52,883 nt of DNA, taken from Lactonifactor longoviformis DSM 17459. GTDB lineage: Bacteria > Bacillota > Clostridia > Lachnospirales > Lachnospiraceae. A program made the translations under genes and the position numbers. Under the pieces are notes generated by a model. That model was given only the letters and a program-made list of their open reading frames with translations. It made no database searches and was not told where the DNA came from. The DNA is taken from contig NZ_FQVI01000018.1 in assembly GCF_900129135.1 (NCBI RefSeq), positions 42,718 to 95,600 on the forward strand, read 5' to 3'. Each line of letters starts with the position of its first letter. Position 1 is the first letter of the stretch. Below, one piece after another: positions 34,376-41,400 of the stretch.

Positions 34376-35332
34376 ATGGGGAAACTGAATAAATTTGAAA
34401 ACGTGGACGTGACCGCTTCCCTTGAAGCGATCATGAAGCAGAACACCGCTTTTTATCAGAGTGATTTTGACATTGACAAAGAGATTATAAAGCGGGCGGC
34501 AGAAAGCCCTAATGCCGGGGATAAAAGGCTTTTGTGGTTTTCCCGCCCGTCCGGGACGTGCTGTATTAAGGAGCGCGACGCTTTTCTGAAAGACACGCGG
34601 GAACACAACACATGGAAGTTTTACGGGGAACAGACCCGCGACAGGGTACTTGCCTATGCCGTGGAGCTTACAGGCATACAGGACGGGAAGATCACGGGCA
34701 ATCTCTATGAGCTGGACTACCAGCAGCATTATAAGCACGTCACCGAACAGGCATTACCCGCTGATAACTATATGCTTATCTATGAGCATGGGGAACGGGA
34801 GCAGCCAGCGGCGCGACCCTTTGACGCTTCCCCCAACCCGCAGCTTGGGAAGTTTGAACGCTTTGAAGCAATCCCCAATGACCCGGAAGCCCTGCAATCC
34901 CTGTTACGGGAGGAAAGGCGCAGCCGGGAGCAATCGGCGGTTCCGGGGGACTTGGAAACGCATACCGCAGCATTGCGCGACGGGCTGATCGAAACGGAAG
35001 CACGGCGCATTGTAGGGAAAATGAAAGAGTTAAGCGACCCGAACAGCCCGGATAAATCTCATTTCATGGTGGAACTGTCCCCCTACTTTACGCAGATTGC
35101 TACCACAAAGGACACCGACCGCCTTTTTTCTATGCTGCCCTATAAGACACTTTCCTTTTCGCAGATCAAGGACAGGCACGGCACATACGCGCTGATCGGA
35201 AAGGACGAGAACCGGGACAGGCAGATAAGGAAGCCCCGCCCCTCTGTCCGGGCGCAGCTTGCACAGGATAAAAAGAGAACCGCCCCGAAGAAAACGGCGG
35301 CAAAAAAGAAAGATCACGGATTGGAGGTATGA
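34376..35332 (+). CDS. Conserved ICE protein with polyvalent-type C-terminus
   Basis: A 318-residue protein beginning MGKLNKFENVDVTASLEAIM, with a central segment (LLWFSRPSGTCCIKERDAFL ... YAVELTGIQDGKITGNLYELDY) seen in LPD/DUF3849-like proteins beside the large polyvalent protein in related ICEs. Its Lys-rich tail, KPRPSVRAQLAQDKKRTAPK, repeats the tail motif of the preceding gene (KPSIRAQLKADKERAAQK), so the two probably share a tail-derived function or origin. It starts 2 bases after the previous stop. The exact function is unknown. Confidence 0.7.
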   Translation: MGKLNKFENVDVTASLEAIMKQNTAFYQSDFDIDKEIIKRAAESPNAGDKRLLWFSRPSGTCCIKERDAFLKDTREHNTWKFYGEQTRDRVLAYAVELTGIQDGKITGNLYELDYQQHYKHVTEQALPADNYMLIYEHGEREQPAARPFDASPNPQLGKFERFEAIPNDPEALQSLLREERRSREQSAVPGDLETHTAALRDGLIETEARRIVGKMKELSDPNSPDKSHFMVELSPYFTQIATTKDTDRLFSMLPYKTLSFSQIKDRHGTYALIGKDENRDRQIRKPRPSVRAQLAQDKKRTAPKKTAAKKKDHGLEV

Positions 35333-35334
35333 GC

Positions 35335-35550
35335 ATGAACAAATATAACAATTTCACAGTAGAGGAAACCAACCTTTTGAGTATCTACATGACAGGCAGC
35401 AAGGAGGGGCTTGTGGTGGCTATGAACGCCGCGCTGCCCTTTATGGACGGGGAAATGCGGGACTTTGCCGCCCGCACCCTTGCCAAAGTGGGGTGCATGA
35501 CAGAAGCGGAGTTTGCGGGGCTTGCCGTTTACCCCGCCGACGAGGTATGA
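35335..35550 (+). CDS. Transposon-transfer assisting protein (TTRAP family)
   Basis: A 71-residue protein starting MNKYNNFTVEETNLLSIYMT and ending ARTLAKVGCMTEAEFAGLAVYPADEV, a clear match to the TTRAP family found in Tn1549-type elements. The ATG at 35335 is preferred over 35329 because TTGGAGGT is then seven bases away. It overlaps the next gene by 4 bases. The family name implies a role in transfer, but none has been shown. Confidence 0.88.
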   Translation: MNKYNNFTVEETNLLSIYMTGSKEGLVVAMNAALPFMDGEMRDFAARTLAKVGCMTEAEFAGLAVYPADEV

Positions 35551-35912
35551 ACGAGATCAAGCGGCTCACGCCGCCCCAAAGCCGGAAAGTCAATGCCCTT
35601 GTACGCCGGACGTGCTGCAATTATGATAGCGGAAACTGTATCTTGCTTGACGACGGGGACTATTGCGTATGCCCGCAGCTTATTTCTTATTCCCTGCTCT
35701 GTAAATGGTTCCGTATCGCCGTACTGCCCGCAGATACGGAATTGTACGCAGAGCTTTACCATGCGGAGGATATGCGGCGGTGTAGCGTGTGCGGTGCGTC
35801 CTTTGCGTCCAGCTCCAACCGGGCGATTTACTGCCCGGACTGCCGGAAGCGTATCACCCGCAGACAGACCGCCGAGCGCATGAGGAAAATGCGGGCGAAT
35901 GTGACGCGATAG
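35547..35912 (+). CDS. Cysteine-rich VLP domain protein
   Basis: A 121-residue protein of the Cys_rich_VLP family: LTPPQSRKVNALVRRTCCNY, CILLDDGDYCVCPQ, and a C-terminal four-cysteine zinc ribbon (RRCSVCGASFASSSNRAIYC-PDC). It is the last gene of the transfer operon and is coupled to TTRAP. The zinc ribbon suggests nucleic-acid binding. A terminator follows at 36037. Confidence 0.88.
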   Translation: MNEIKRLTPPQSRKVNALVRRTCCNYDSGNCILLDDGDYCVCPQLISYSLLCKWFRIAVLPADTELYAELYHAEDMRRCSVCGASFASSSNRAIYCPDCRKRITRRQTAERMRKMRANVTR

Positions 35913-35921
35913 GGGCGAAAT

Positions 35922-36018
35922 AAGCCTTGATTTATGCGGCTTTCCGGGCGGGAAAATGAAACAGCAAGGGATTTATACCTTTACCCCCAAAAATGCCGTC
36001 CTATTGCGTAACAATCCA
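35922..36018. repeat. Paralogue of the left-end segment at 2349-2445
   Basis: AGCCTTG (35923) and GCGTAACA (36006) are 83 bp apart, exactly the spacing at 2350 and 2433. The shared core includes TATGCGGCTTT, AGGGATTTATACCT, CCTATTGCGTAACA and AATCC. The 11-bp stem of the left copy is not kept here. The conserved spacing suggests a protein-binding array. Confidence 0.55.
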
Positions 36019-36036
36019 ATCTCTGCACCCATAAAA

Positions 36037-36084
36037 AACCGGGGCGCGGTGGCTATGTGATAGCTGCCGCGTCCCGGTTCTTTT
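36037..36084 (+). terminator. Terminator at the end of the transfer operon
   Basis: AACCGGGGCGCGG (36037-36049) pairs with CCGCGTCCCGGTT (36067-36079) and is followed by CTTTT. It separates the rightward operon from the leftward PLD/relaxase block and could act on both strands. Confidence 0.75.
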
Positions 36085-36120
36085 ATGAGTACAGATCAGA
36101 GAATAAAAATTCCTACTATT

Positions 36121-36867
36121 CTATCCGTAAACCCGTGTCTTTAGCTTTATAAATTCATTTGCAAAAGTTTTTGCAGTAGCCGTATTTTTATCAACACTGA
36201 TAGTTTCTTTATTGTAATTAGCAGCATTAGTCCAATTAAATGTACCATGAATTGTAGTTGCTAAATCAATTATACAAAATTTATCGTGCATAATATTTTT
36301 GTAATATGATTGAATATTTATTCTGTATGTTTCAAACTCACTTTCTAATGAAAAAGGGGCTTTCCTATTTTTATCATTATCGTCTATAACTACTTGTACA
36401 TTGACCCCCTGTTTCTTTTTCGCTACTAATACATCAAAGAGTTTTTTATTGGTGAACCATGCCATAGAAACCCATATTAGATATTTTGCATTTTCTAATT
36501 CATCTATAATCTGTTGCTGAATATCTTCAAAATAAATTTCCTGACTAACCAGTTCGTTAGGCACTACACGTCCGGGCTTGATTTCTACTCCGAACAACTC
36601 ATATTCATAATCATCATTAACCGGGTAGATTTGTTCAATAATCTGCTCAATGTATTTTTTATAGTTCATTAACTCCATTAAATCACTTGGCGCAACTGTA
36701 ATATAAATATACTCTTGAAAATGGTTCCATTTGCGTTGCGTAAATATATTTGTTTTATCACATGATAAGGTTGCACGCTCTAAAATTTCAAGGATTTTCC
36801 TTTTGTTTGGATTGTTCCCCCTCTTTATCATTTCAACAAGAAGCCCGTGAAATTCTTTCTCTGTCAT
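36121..36867 (-). CDS. Phospholipase D-like nuclease domain protein
   Basis: A 248-residue protein. The N-terminal 120 residues are unassigned. The C-terminal half is a PLD-type domain with one HKD motif: MHDKFCIIDLATTIHGTFNW followed by TNAANYNKE. The helix KYLIWVSMAWFTNKKLFDVL is also typical. Single-motif members act as dimers, commonly as nucleases. The gene is AT-rich, unlike the backbone, so it is probably cargo with a possible defence role; that is inference. It reads toward the transfer-operon terminator, and the GGGGTG ribosome site is modest. Confidence 0.8.
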   Translation of the reverse strand: MTEKEFHGLLVEMIKRGNNPNKRKILEILERATLSCDKTNIFTQRKWNHFQEYIYITVAPSDLMELMNYKKYIEQIIEQIYPVNDDYEYELFGVEIKPGRVVPNELVSQEIYFEDIQQQIIDELENAKYLIWVSMAWFTNKKLFDVLVAKKKQGVNVQVVIDDNDKNRKAPFSLESEFETYRINIQSYYKNIMHDKFCIIDLATTIHGTFNWTNAANYNKETISVDKNTATAKTFANEFIKLKTRVYG

Positions 36868-36971
36868 ATTTTCACCCCAAATTCAGTAATATTATAATTC
36901 AATTTGCTACTTTTATATTTAGCGCAAAATTGATTATAGCATTTTGGGAAGAATAAGTCTACCAATACGAA

Positions 36972-38324
36972 TTATCCGCGCTCTGTCTGCTTTTCCCGTT
37001 CCGGCTGCTTCTCTACCTGTAAAATGCTGTCTATGTTTCGCTTGATAACATCATACTCCTGTACCTGTTTTTTCAGCTTGCCATAGTCGGCGTAAAGGCT
37101 TTCTTTCTGCTCTTGTAGCTTTTCATACTCTGCTTGGAGGGCGGGGACGCTGGGGAGCTTACCGCCAATCTGCGCCGCCTTTAATGCCTTTGCCGCCGCT
37201 TCATGGAGGATAATCCCCCGTTCATGCTCTGCCCGGTACTTCTCCTTGTTCCGGGCTTTACGATAGGCTTCATAGAGGGGCTTTGTCTTTTGGTAGGTAG
37301 TGACGTTCTTAATGAGCAATGCCATATCTGATAGCCGCTTTTCCACTTCCTTTAGGCTGTCCCCTGCCTGTTCGCTTGCCGTGGTGATTTCCTCTATCCG
37401 GGATAGCAGATCGGCGTACTGCTCAATCTTATTTTCCGTAAGGAAATTCATAGTCTTTGCCGCCTGTTTCAGATTGTGGATTTTCGCCCACTGTTCATAG
37501 CCCCGGCTCTGCTGCGCCTTGATACTGTTTTCAATGTCAATGAGAAGATTAACGCCTTTGCGTTCTGCCTTTGGAGCTTTGGCGGCACGGGTGCGCTTGC
37601 CCGCTATCCGTTCTTTTATGGCTTCCTCTGTATAATCTGCGCCGAGGGTTTTTAGGCGGGTAAACCGTTCCTGCCCCGGTGCGCGGCATGACACATATTT
37701 TCCCGGCTTGATCTCATAGCCCGCCGCCTGTAACCGCTGCAATAATTCCTCAAAACTGGACACTTGGGGAATGAGCGCGTCCACGGCGATCTTTAGCTTG
37801 CCTTTCCAGCTTGTCCCGGTTTTCTCCGCTTGGTACTCCGCATAGCTTTTTCCTTTGCTGCCCTTACCGGGGACGACGACGGAAAGCCCGTTGTCCCGGC
37901 ACAGCTTGTCACTCATGTTCCGTATGCCGTAATACGTCCGCTTATTGGAAACGTATTTATGATGATCTACGAAGTTGACCGCACAGAAAATAATGTGATT
38001 ATGGATATGCTCCTTGTCAATGTGTGTCGTGAGTACATATTCATGCTGCCCCTTTGTTACCGCGTCGGCAAGCTGCCGCCCGATCTCATGGGCTTTCTGA
38101 TAGTCCACTTCCCCCGGCGCAAAGGACTGTATCAAATGAAAGGCTAAGTTGTTGCCCTTATCCCGCGCTTGCGAGAGGGTATAGCCAAACTCAATATCTG
38201 CCGTTTCATAGCTGCACCCGAAAGAGGATATGAGCATTTGATTGTCCGTCTTGTCCGGGTTTTCGATATAGTCAAGGGCTTTGCTTAGAGTGCTTTTAAC
38301 AAGCTTAATCTTTGTAACCGCCAT
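36972..38324 (-). CDS. ICE relaxase (MobA/VirD2 type, Relaxase family)
   Basis: A 450-residue relaxase that initiates ICE transfer. The three-histidine metal motif is HIDKEHIHNHI (H101, H106, H108, H110), and a candidate nucleophile is Y19 in ALDYIENPDKT. The C-terminal half is coiled-coil. It differs in family from the IME's MOBQ relaxase, so each element has its own initiation system. It starts within the 3' end of mobC (40-base overlap). Confidence 0.93.
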   Translation of the reverse strand: MAVTKIKLVKSTLSKALDYIENPDKTDNQMLISSFGCSYETADIEFGYTLSQARDKGNNLAFHLIQSFAPGEVDYQKAHEIGRQLADAVTKGQHEYVLTTHIDKEHIHNHIIFCAVNFVDHHKYVSNKRTYYGIRNMSDKLCRDNGLSVVVPGKGSKGKSYAEYQAEKTGTSWKGKLKIAVDALIPQVSSFEELLQRLQAAGYEIKPGKYVSCRAPGQERFTRLKTLGADYTEEAIKERIAGKRTRAAKAPKAERKGVNLLIDIENSIKAQQSRGYEQWAKIHNLKQAAKTMNFLTENKIEQYADLLSRIEEITTASEQAGDSLKEVEKRLSDMALLIKNVTTYQKTKPLYEAYRKARNKEKYRAEHERGIILHEAAAKALKAAQIGGKLPSVPALQAEYEKLQEQKESLYADYGKLKKQVQEYDVIKRNIDSILQVEKQPEREKQTERG

Positions 38325-38614
38325 ATTTCCGCAAGCACCCCCTTAATTTCCTCTATATCCTCTTTGTAGGCGTTTCCCGTCGCGTTTACGCGACGTGCAA
38401 TCTGATTGACATTCACCCCGATTTTCTGTATCTCCGCTGTCATTGCCTTTATGTCCGTGTGGTCTACTTGGATAATGTACCCATCAATGGCGATCTTGCG
38501 CAGATATGCCGCCATGTTGTTTGTAGGGACGAGCTTCATTTTTTCCTCAATCAATTTCCGTTCTTCCTCTGTCACATAGAATTTGACTTGTACCGTCCTT
38601 TTCCGTCCGTTCAT
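38285..38614 (-). CDS. mobC: MobC-like relaxosome accessory protein
   Basis: A 109-residue protein. An N-terminal ribbon-helix-helix-like segment (RKRTVQVKFYVTEEERKLIEEKM) leads into the MobC domain (IQKIGVNVNQIARRVNATGN). It binds DNA near oriT and helps the relaxase. The ATG at 38614 follows AAAGGAGCG; the longer reading to 38656 runs into the hairpin element. It is the first gene of the relaxase operon and is adjacent to hairpin copy B. Confidence 0.9.
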   Translation of the reverse strand: MNGRKRTVQVKFYVTEEERKLIEEKMKLVPTNNMAAYLRKIAIDGYIIQVDHTDIKAMTAEIQKIGVNVNQIARRVNATGNAYKEDIEEIKGVLAEIWRLQRLSLLKAL

Positions 38615-38640
38615 GGGTTTTCGCTCCTTTCCGTTCTCAT

Positions 38641-38732
38641 AGAGGGTTTGGGACACTTCCCAACAAGCAATTTCTGACCGACAGGGCGGGCAGAAATACG
38701 GAAAAGGGTACTCTTTTCCTATGCTTGCTACG
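38641..38732 (-). repeat. Multi-hairpin element, copy B, candidate ICE oriT
   Basis: This is the inverted counterpart of 29485-29586. It lies 27 bp upstream of the mobC start, the usual place for a relaxase's own oriT. It is identical to copy A over 30 bp and 36 bp, with a shorter, different central stem (TTTCTG/CAGAAA, 26 bp against 36 bp). Stacked hairpins with GC-rich stems are typical of relaxase recognition regions. Confidence 0.6.
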
Positions 38733-38857
38733 AAAGTTTCTCCTACTACCTACAACACCCAAAAAACGGTTTTGCCAAACTTCTACAAAAGAAAAACGCT
38801 GCAATCTTCAAAAGACTACAACGCTTCTCAAACCGTATTCAGTTGTGCGCTGGACGT

Positions 38858-39214
38858 TTATTCGTCCCCTGTTTCGACTTTCTTAATCTCTTTTGCCGTT
38901 GCGGTAATAATCTGCAATCCCGTATCACTTATACCGTCAAGCAGCGTTTCAAGCTGTCTGCGCTGCGTGGACTTACTTGCGACCTTATCCGGGAAAAAGA
39001 ACTGATCTACCGAAATGTCAAAAAAGGTGCAAAGCTCATACAGCACTTGCAGACTTGGGTGTTGCCCCTCATTTTCTATGGAAACAAGGTAACGGGGAGC
39101 TAAATTCAGCTCATGCCCCAATTTCTTACGGGAATATCCCGCTGCTCTGCGTGCTTTCTTTATGGCTTGCCCGAAAGCCTTGAAATCGTACACAAATTCG
39201 ACTTCTCTTTTCAT
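38858..39214 (-). CDS. XRE family transcriptional regulator
   Basis: A 118-residue protein with an HTH_3 domain (FGQAIKKARRAAGYSRKKLGHELNLAPRYLVSIENEGQHPSLQVLYELCTFFDISVDQFF) and a short charged tail. It is often found in Tn1549-like elements near the right-hand cargo site. It may regulate the relaxase operon downstream or the transfer genes. The ribosome site GGGTGATG is weak. Confidence 0.87.
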   Translation of the reverse strand: MKREVEFVYDFKAFGQAIKKARRAAGYSRKKLGHELNLAPRYLVSIENEGQHPSLQVLYELCTFFDISVDQFFFPDKVASKSTQRRQLETLLDGISDTGLQIITATAKEIKKVETGDE

Positions 39215-39305
39215 TCAGACATCACCCTATATGAGTTTACAACTCCTATTCTTGTATTGAAATGAGTGTACATAGCAAAGAATTTACCTAAATATAGCAC
39301 TATAT

Positions 39306-39354
39306 CAATGAGTGAATATCATTCATTGACTTTTCGGAAAGGCGGTGCTATAAT
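39306..39354 (+). promoter_or_regulatory. Promoter and palindromic operator 1 (SAM methyltransferase)
   Basis: A 23-bp near-perfect palindrome at 39306-39328 (CAATGAGTGAATATC then ATTCATTG) overlaps the -35 box TTGACT (39326-39331). The -10 TATAAT is at 39349-39354, with a 17-bp spacer. Three related palindromes precede the next three genes. The TetR protein at 40062 is the obvious candidate repressor. Confidence 0.8.
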
Positions 39355-39378
39355 TTTCTCTGAAAGGAGGCTGTATAT

Positions 39379-39987
39379 ATGAATAGCGCAAAGCAAAAAT
39401 CAAAAATAGCCTTTAACCAACAAGCTCCAACCTATGACTGCGATATAAAAGGGCAGCACGCCCGCACATTATATCCTGTTATCATCAATAGGCTGAAAAG
39501 CATATCTTATCAAACGGCATTAGATTTAGGGTGCGGAACCGGGGAAGTAATGAAGCTCATATTGCAGCAAGACAATAGCAAAATACTGTATGGGCTTGAT
39601 TTATCTGAAAAGATGTTAGAAATTGCACAGAAGAAATTAGAAAACAGGGCAACGCTCATTTTAGGTGATAGCGAACAACTCCCTTTTTCCGACTGTTTCT
39701 TTGATGTTGTGTATTGCAATGACTCTTTTCACCATTATCCTGCGCCGGAAAGAGTCTTATCAGAAATTGATAGAGTGTTAAAGCCTAATGGAACTTTTAT
39801 TTTGTGCGATTGTTGGCAACCCACAATCGGGCGAGCTATTATGAATTTCTATATGAAGTATAGTAAAGAGGGGGACGTAAAGATTTACTCTGAAAGTGAA
39901 ATTTGCAAATTGCTTTCAAGGCACTTTTCAAATGTTACATGGGAGCGTGTAGGAAATACGGCTTGTATGGCTTGCGGAACAAAATAA
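39379..39987 (+). CDS. Class I SAM-dependent methyltransferase (regulon gene 1)
   Basis: A 202-residue methyltransferase of the UbiE/Methyltransf_11 type. Motif I is ALDLGCGTGEVMKL (about residues 50-63), followed by ILYGLDLSEKMLEIA, GDSEQLPFSDCFFDVVYCND and LKPNGTFILCDCW. The substrate is likely a small molecule. AAAGGAGG precedes the start. It is controlled by a TetR-type operator overlapping its promoter and is followed by the repressor and export genes, so it may modify a toxic compound that the repressor senses. Confidence 0.87.
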   Translation: MNSAKQKSKIAFNQQAPTYDCDIKGQHARTLYPVIINRLKSISYQTALDLGCGTGEVMKLILQQDNSKILYGLDLSEKMLEIAQKKLENRATLILGDSEQLPFSDCFFDVVYCNDSFHHYPAPERVLSEIDRVLKPNGTFILCDCWQPTIGRAIMNFYMKYSKEGDVKIYSESEICKLLSRHFSNVTWERVGNTACMACGTK

Positions 39988-39995
39988 TACCGTAA

Positions 39996-40043
39996 TATTG
40001 ACTGGTATTCACTCATTGATTTTTTACATTGCTATGCTATGAT
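39996..40043 (+). promoter_or_regulatory. Promoter and operator 2 (tetR-like gene)
   Basis: The 23-mer at 39996-40018 matches the reverse strand of operator 1 in 19 of 23 positions, including the half-site GGTATTCACTCATTG. It overlaps the -35 TTGATT (40016-40021); TATGAT at 40038-40043 is the -10. This implies autoregulation. Confidence 0.7.
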
Positions 40044-40061
40044 AGGGAAAGGAGGTGTGTC

Positions 40062-40622
40062 ATGCGTATTACGAAAGAGCCAGAGGAACGGAAGCAGGAA
40101 ATATTAGATACTGCTATGCGACTATTTTATGAAAAGGGATATGAAAAAACGTCCATTGCCGATATTGCAAAAGAGATTGGCGTAGCGCAAGGGCTATGTT
40201 ATCGTTATTTTCCCTCAAAGGAAGCCCTTTTTGACTGTGCAATAGAACAGTACGCAGACGAGATAGTAAGTAAATTTACTATTTCAAAAGGCAATGAAAA
40301 ACTGACCTTAAAAGAAATTATTGAAACTATGCCTATTATGGTAGAAACGGAGGGGACAGACTATTACAACGTGCTTCATGTTGTAGAGAACAAAAAGTTT
40401 CACGATCAGCTTGCATTGAAAGTCTGCGAAAAGCTCCTAAAACCTGTCACCTATTTACTGGAAAAGGCACAGGAAAACGGCGAAATTCAACTTGATAATA
40501 TTCAAGCCGCTGCTAAATTCTGCGTGTACGGGCAACTTGGGATTTTATTAGACACGAAATCCAGTACAGAAGAAAAAGCGAAGAATATTCGCACTTTTCT
40601 CATTTATGCTCTAAGACTTTGA
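40062..40622 (+). CDS. TetR/AcrR family repressor
   Basis: A 186-residue regulator. The N-terminal TetR HTH reads KQEILDTAMRLFYEKGYEKTSIADIAKEIGVAQGLCYRYFPSKEALF (residues 12-58), and a helical ligand-binding domain follows. The ATG at 40062 has AAAGGAGGTGTGTC directly upstream. Its gene and three neighbours each have a related palindrome in front, so it probably represses all four and releases them on ligand binding. Confidence 0.92.
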   Translation: MRITKEPEERKQEILDTAMRLFYEKGYEKTSIADIAKEIGVAQGLCYRYFPSKEALFDCAIEQYADEIVSKFTISKGNEKLTLKEIIETMPIMVETEGTDYYNVLHVVENKKFHDQLALKVCEKLLKPVTYLLEKAQENGEIQLDNIQAAAKFCVYGQLGILLDTKSSTEEKAKNIRTFLIYALRL

Positions 40623-40654
40623 AATTATCCCCTGCTATTTAGTAGGGGAATTTC
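40621..40654 (+). terminator. Hairpin after the tetR-like gene
   Basis: GAAATT (40621) with CCCCT pairs with AGGGG and AATTTC (ending 40654), an 11-bp interrupted stem that starts at the stop codon. It is followed by AAAAAC rather than a T run, so it may stabilise or attenuate the message rather than end it. Confidence 0.4.
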
Positions 40655-40664
40655 AAAAACATCT

Positions 40665-40687
40665 AAATGAATGAAGCTCATTCAAGA
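40665..40687 (+). promoter_or_regulatory. Operator 3 (membrane methyltransferase gene)
   Basis: AAATGAATGAAGCTCATTCAAG matches the operator pattern ATGAATGA-n-TCATTCA, 12 bp before the start codon. It is positioned to block transcription or initiation of this gene. Confidence 0.6.
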
Positions 40688-40698
40688 AAGGAGATTTT

Positions 40699-41313
40699 AT
40701 GAATGACCCTACCTGTTTTGTAAATATGCAAGAGTATTATCATTTTATATATGCTATATCCTATATGATGATAGCAGAAATAGTTATATGGTTATATAAC
40801 TTCAAAGGCTGGATAAAGAAACCTCAAATATCCAACAAGGATTGCGGAACTTTACTTCTTGTAATTTTTGCTTGTTGGAGCAGCTTTTCAATAAGCACAT
40901 TTTTTAGATGTGGCTATATAACAGAACTGATAGGAGAAATACTTATCCCACATTGCTTTTTCTATTTAGGTTTGTTTTTGCTGGTACTTGGAACTACATT
41001 GCGATCATGGGCAGTTTGGACATTAAAACACTCTTTTACATTATCAGTGAAAACAAATTCAACACAGGGCTTGGTAACAACAGGAATTTACCGTTATATC
41101 CGCAACCCGGCTTATGTCGGAACTATCCTTTGCCTGTTAGGAACAGCGTTTTGTTTTCGTTCTGCAATAGCCCCAGTATTAGTTTTGATTATTTGCTTTG
41201 TATGTTACGGAATAAGAATACAAATTGAGGAAAGAGCCTTGCGGCTACGCTTCGGAAACGACTTTGATAATTATTGTGCGCATACATGGCGACTAATTCC
41301 TTTTATTTGGTAA
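40699..41313 (+). CDS. Isoprenylcysteine carboxyl methyltransferase-like membrane protein
   Basis: A 204-residue protein with about five membrane helices. The C-terminal motif GLVTTGIYRYIRNPAYVGTILCLLGTAF ... EERALRLRFGNDFDNYC is the ICMT/PEMT family signature, with the SAM-binding RNPxY element. Bacterial members methylate varied lipophilic or xenobiotic substrates, and the substrate here is unknown. It is placed between a TetR repressor and a MATE exporter and carries the shared operator. Confidence 0.87.
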   Translation: MNDPTCFVNMQEYYHFIYAISYMMIAEIVIWLYNFKGWIKKPQISNKDCGTLLLVIFACWSSFSISTFFRCGYITELIGEILIPHCFFYLGLFLLVLGTTLRSWAVWTLKHSFTLSVKTNSTQGLVTTGIYRYIRNPAYVGTILCLLGTAFCFRSAIAPVLVLIICFVCYGIRIQIEERALRLRFGNDFDNYCAHTWRLIPFIW

Positions 41314-41363
41314 CTGCTGTAAATCTATGGCTGCCCTTATCGGCAGCCAAAAAAATAGTATAT

Positions 41364-41386
41364 AAATGAATGATATTCATTCATTA
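41364..41386 (+). promoter_or_regulatory. Operator 4 (MATE exporter gene)
   Basis: AAATGAATGATATTCATTC then ATTA is the most symmetric copy of the regulon palindrome, matching operator 1 (reverse strand) in 20 of 23 positions. It ends 14 bases before the start codon and abuts the AGAAAGGA ribosome site. Confidence 0.75.
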
Positions 41387-41400
41387 GAAAGGACTTAACA

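Noticed and set aside
41328-41347. GGCTGCC/GGCAGCC hairpin before the MATE gene as a terminator
   Set aside because: On the plus strand it is followed by A residues rather than T residues. It could work only on the minus strand, where no gene ends.
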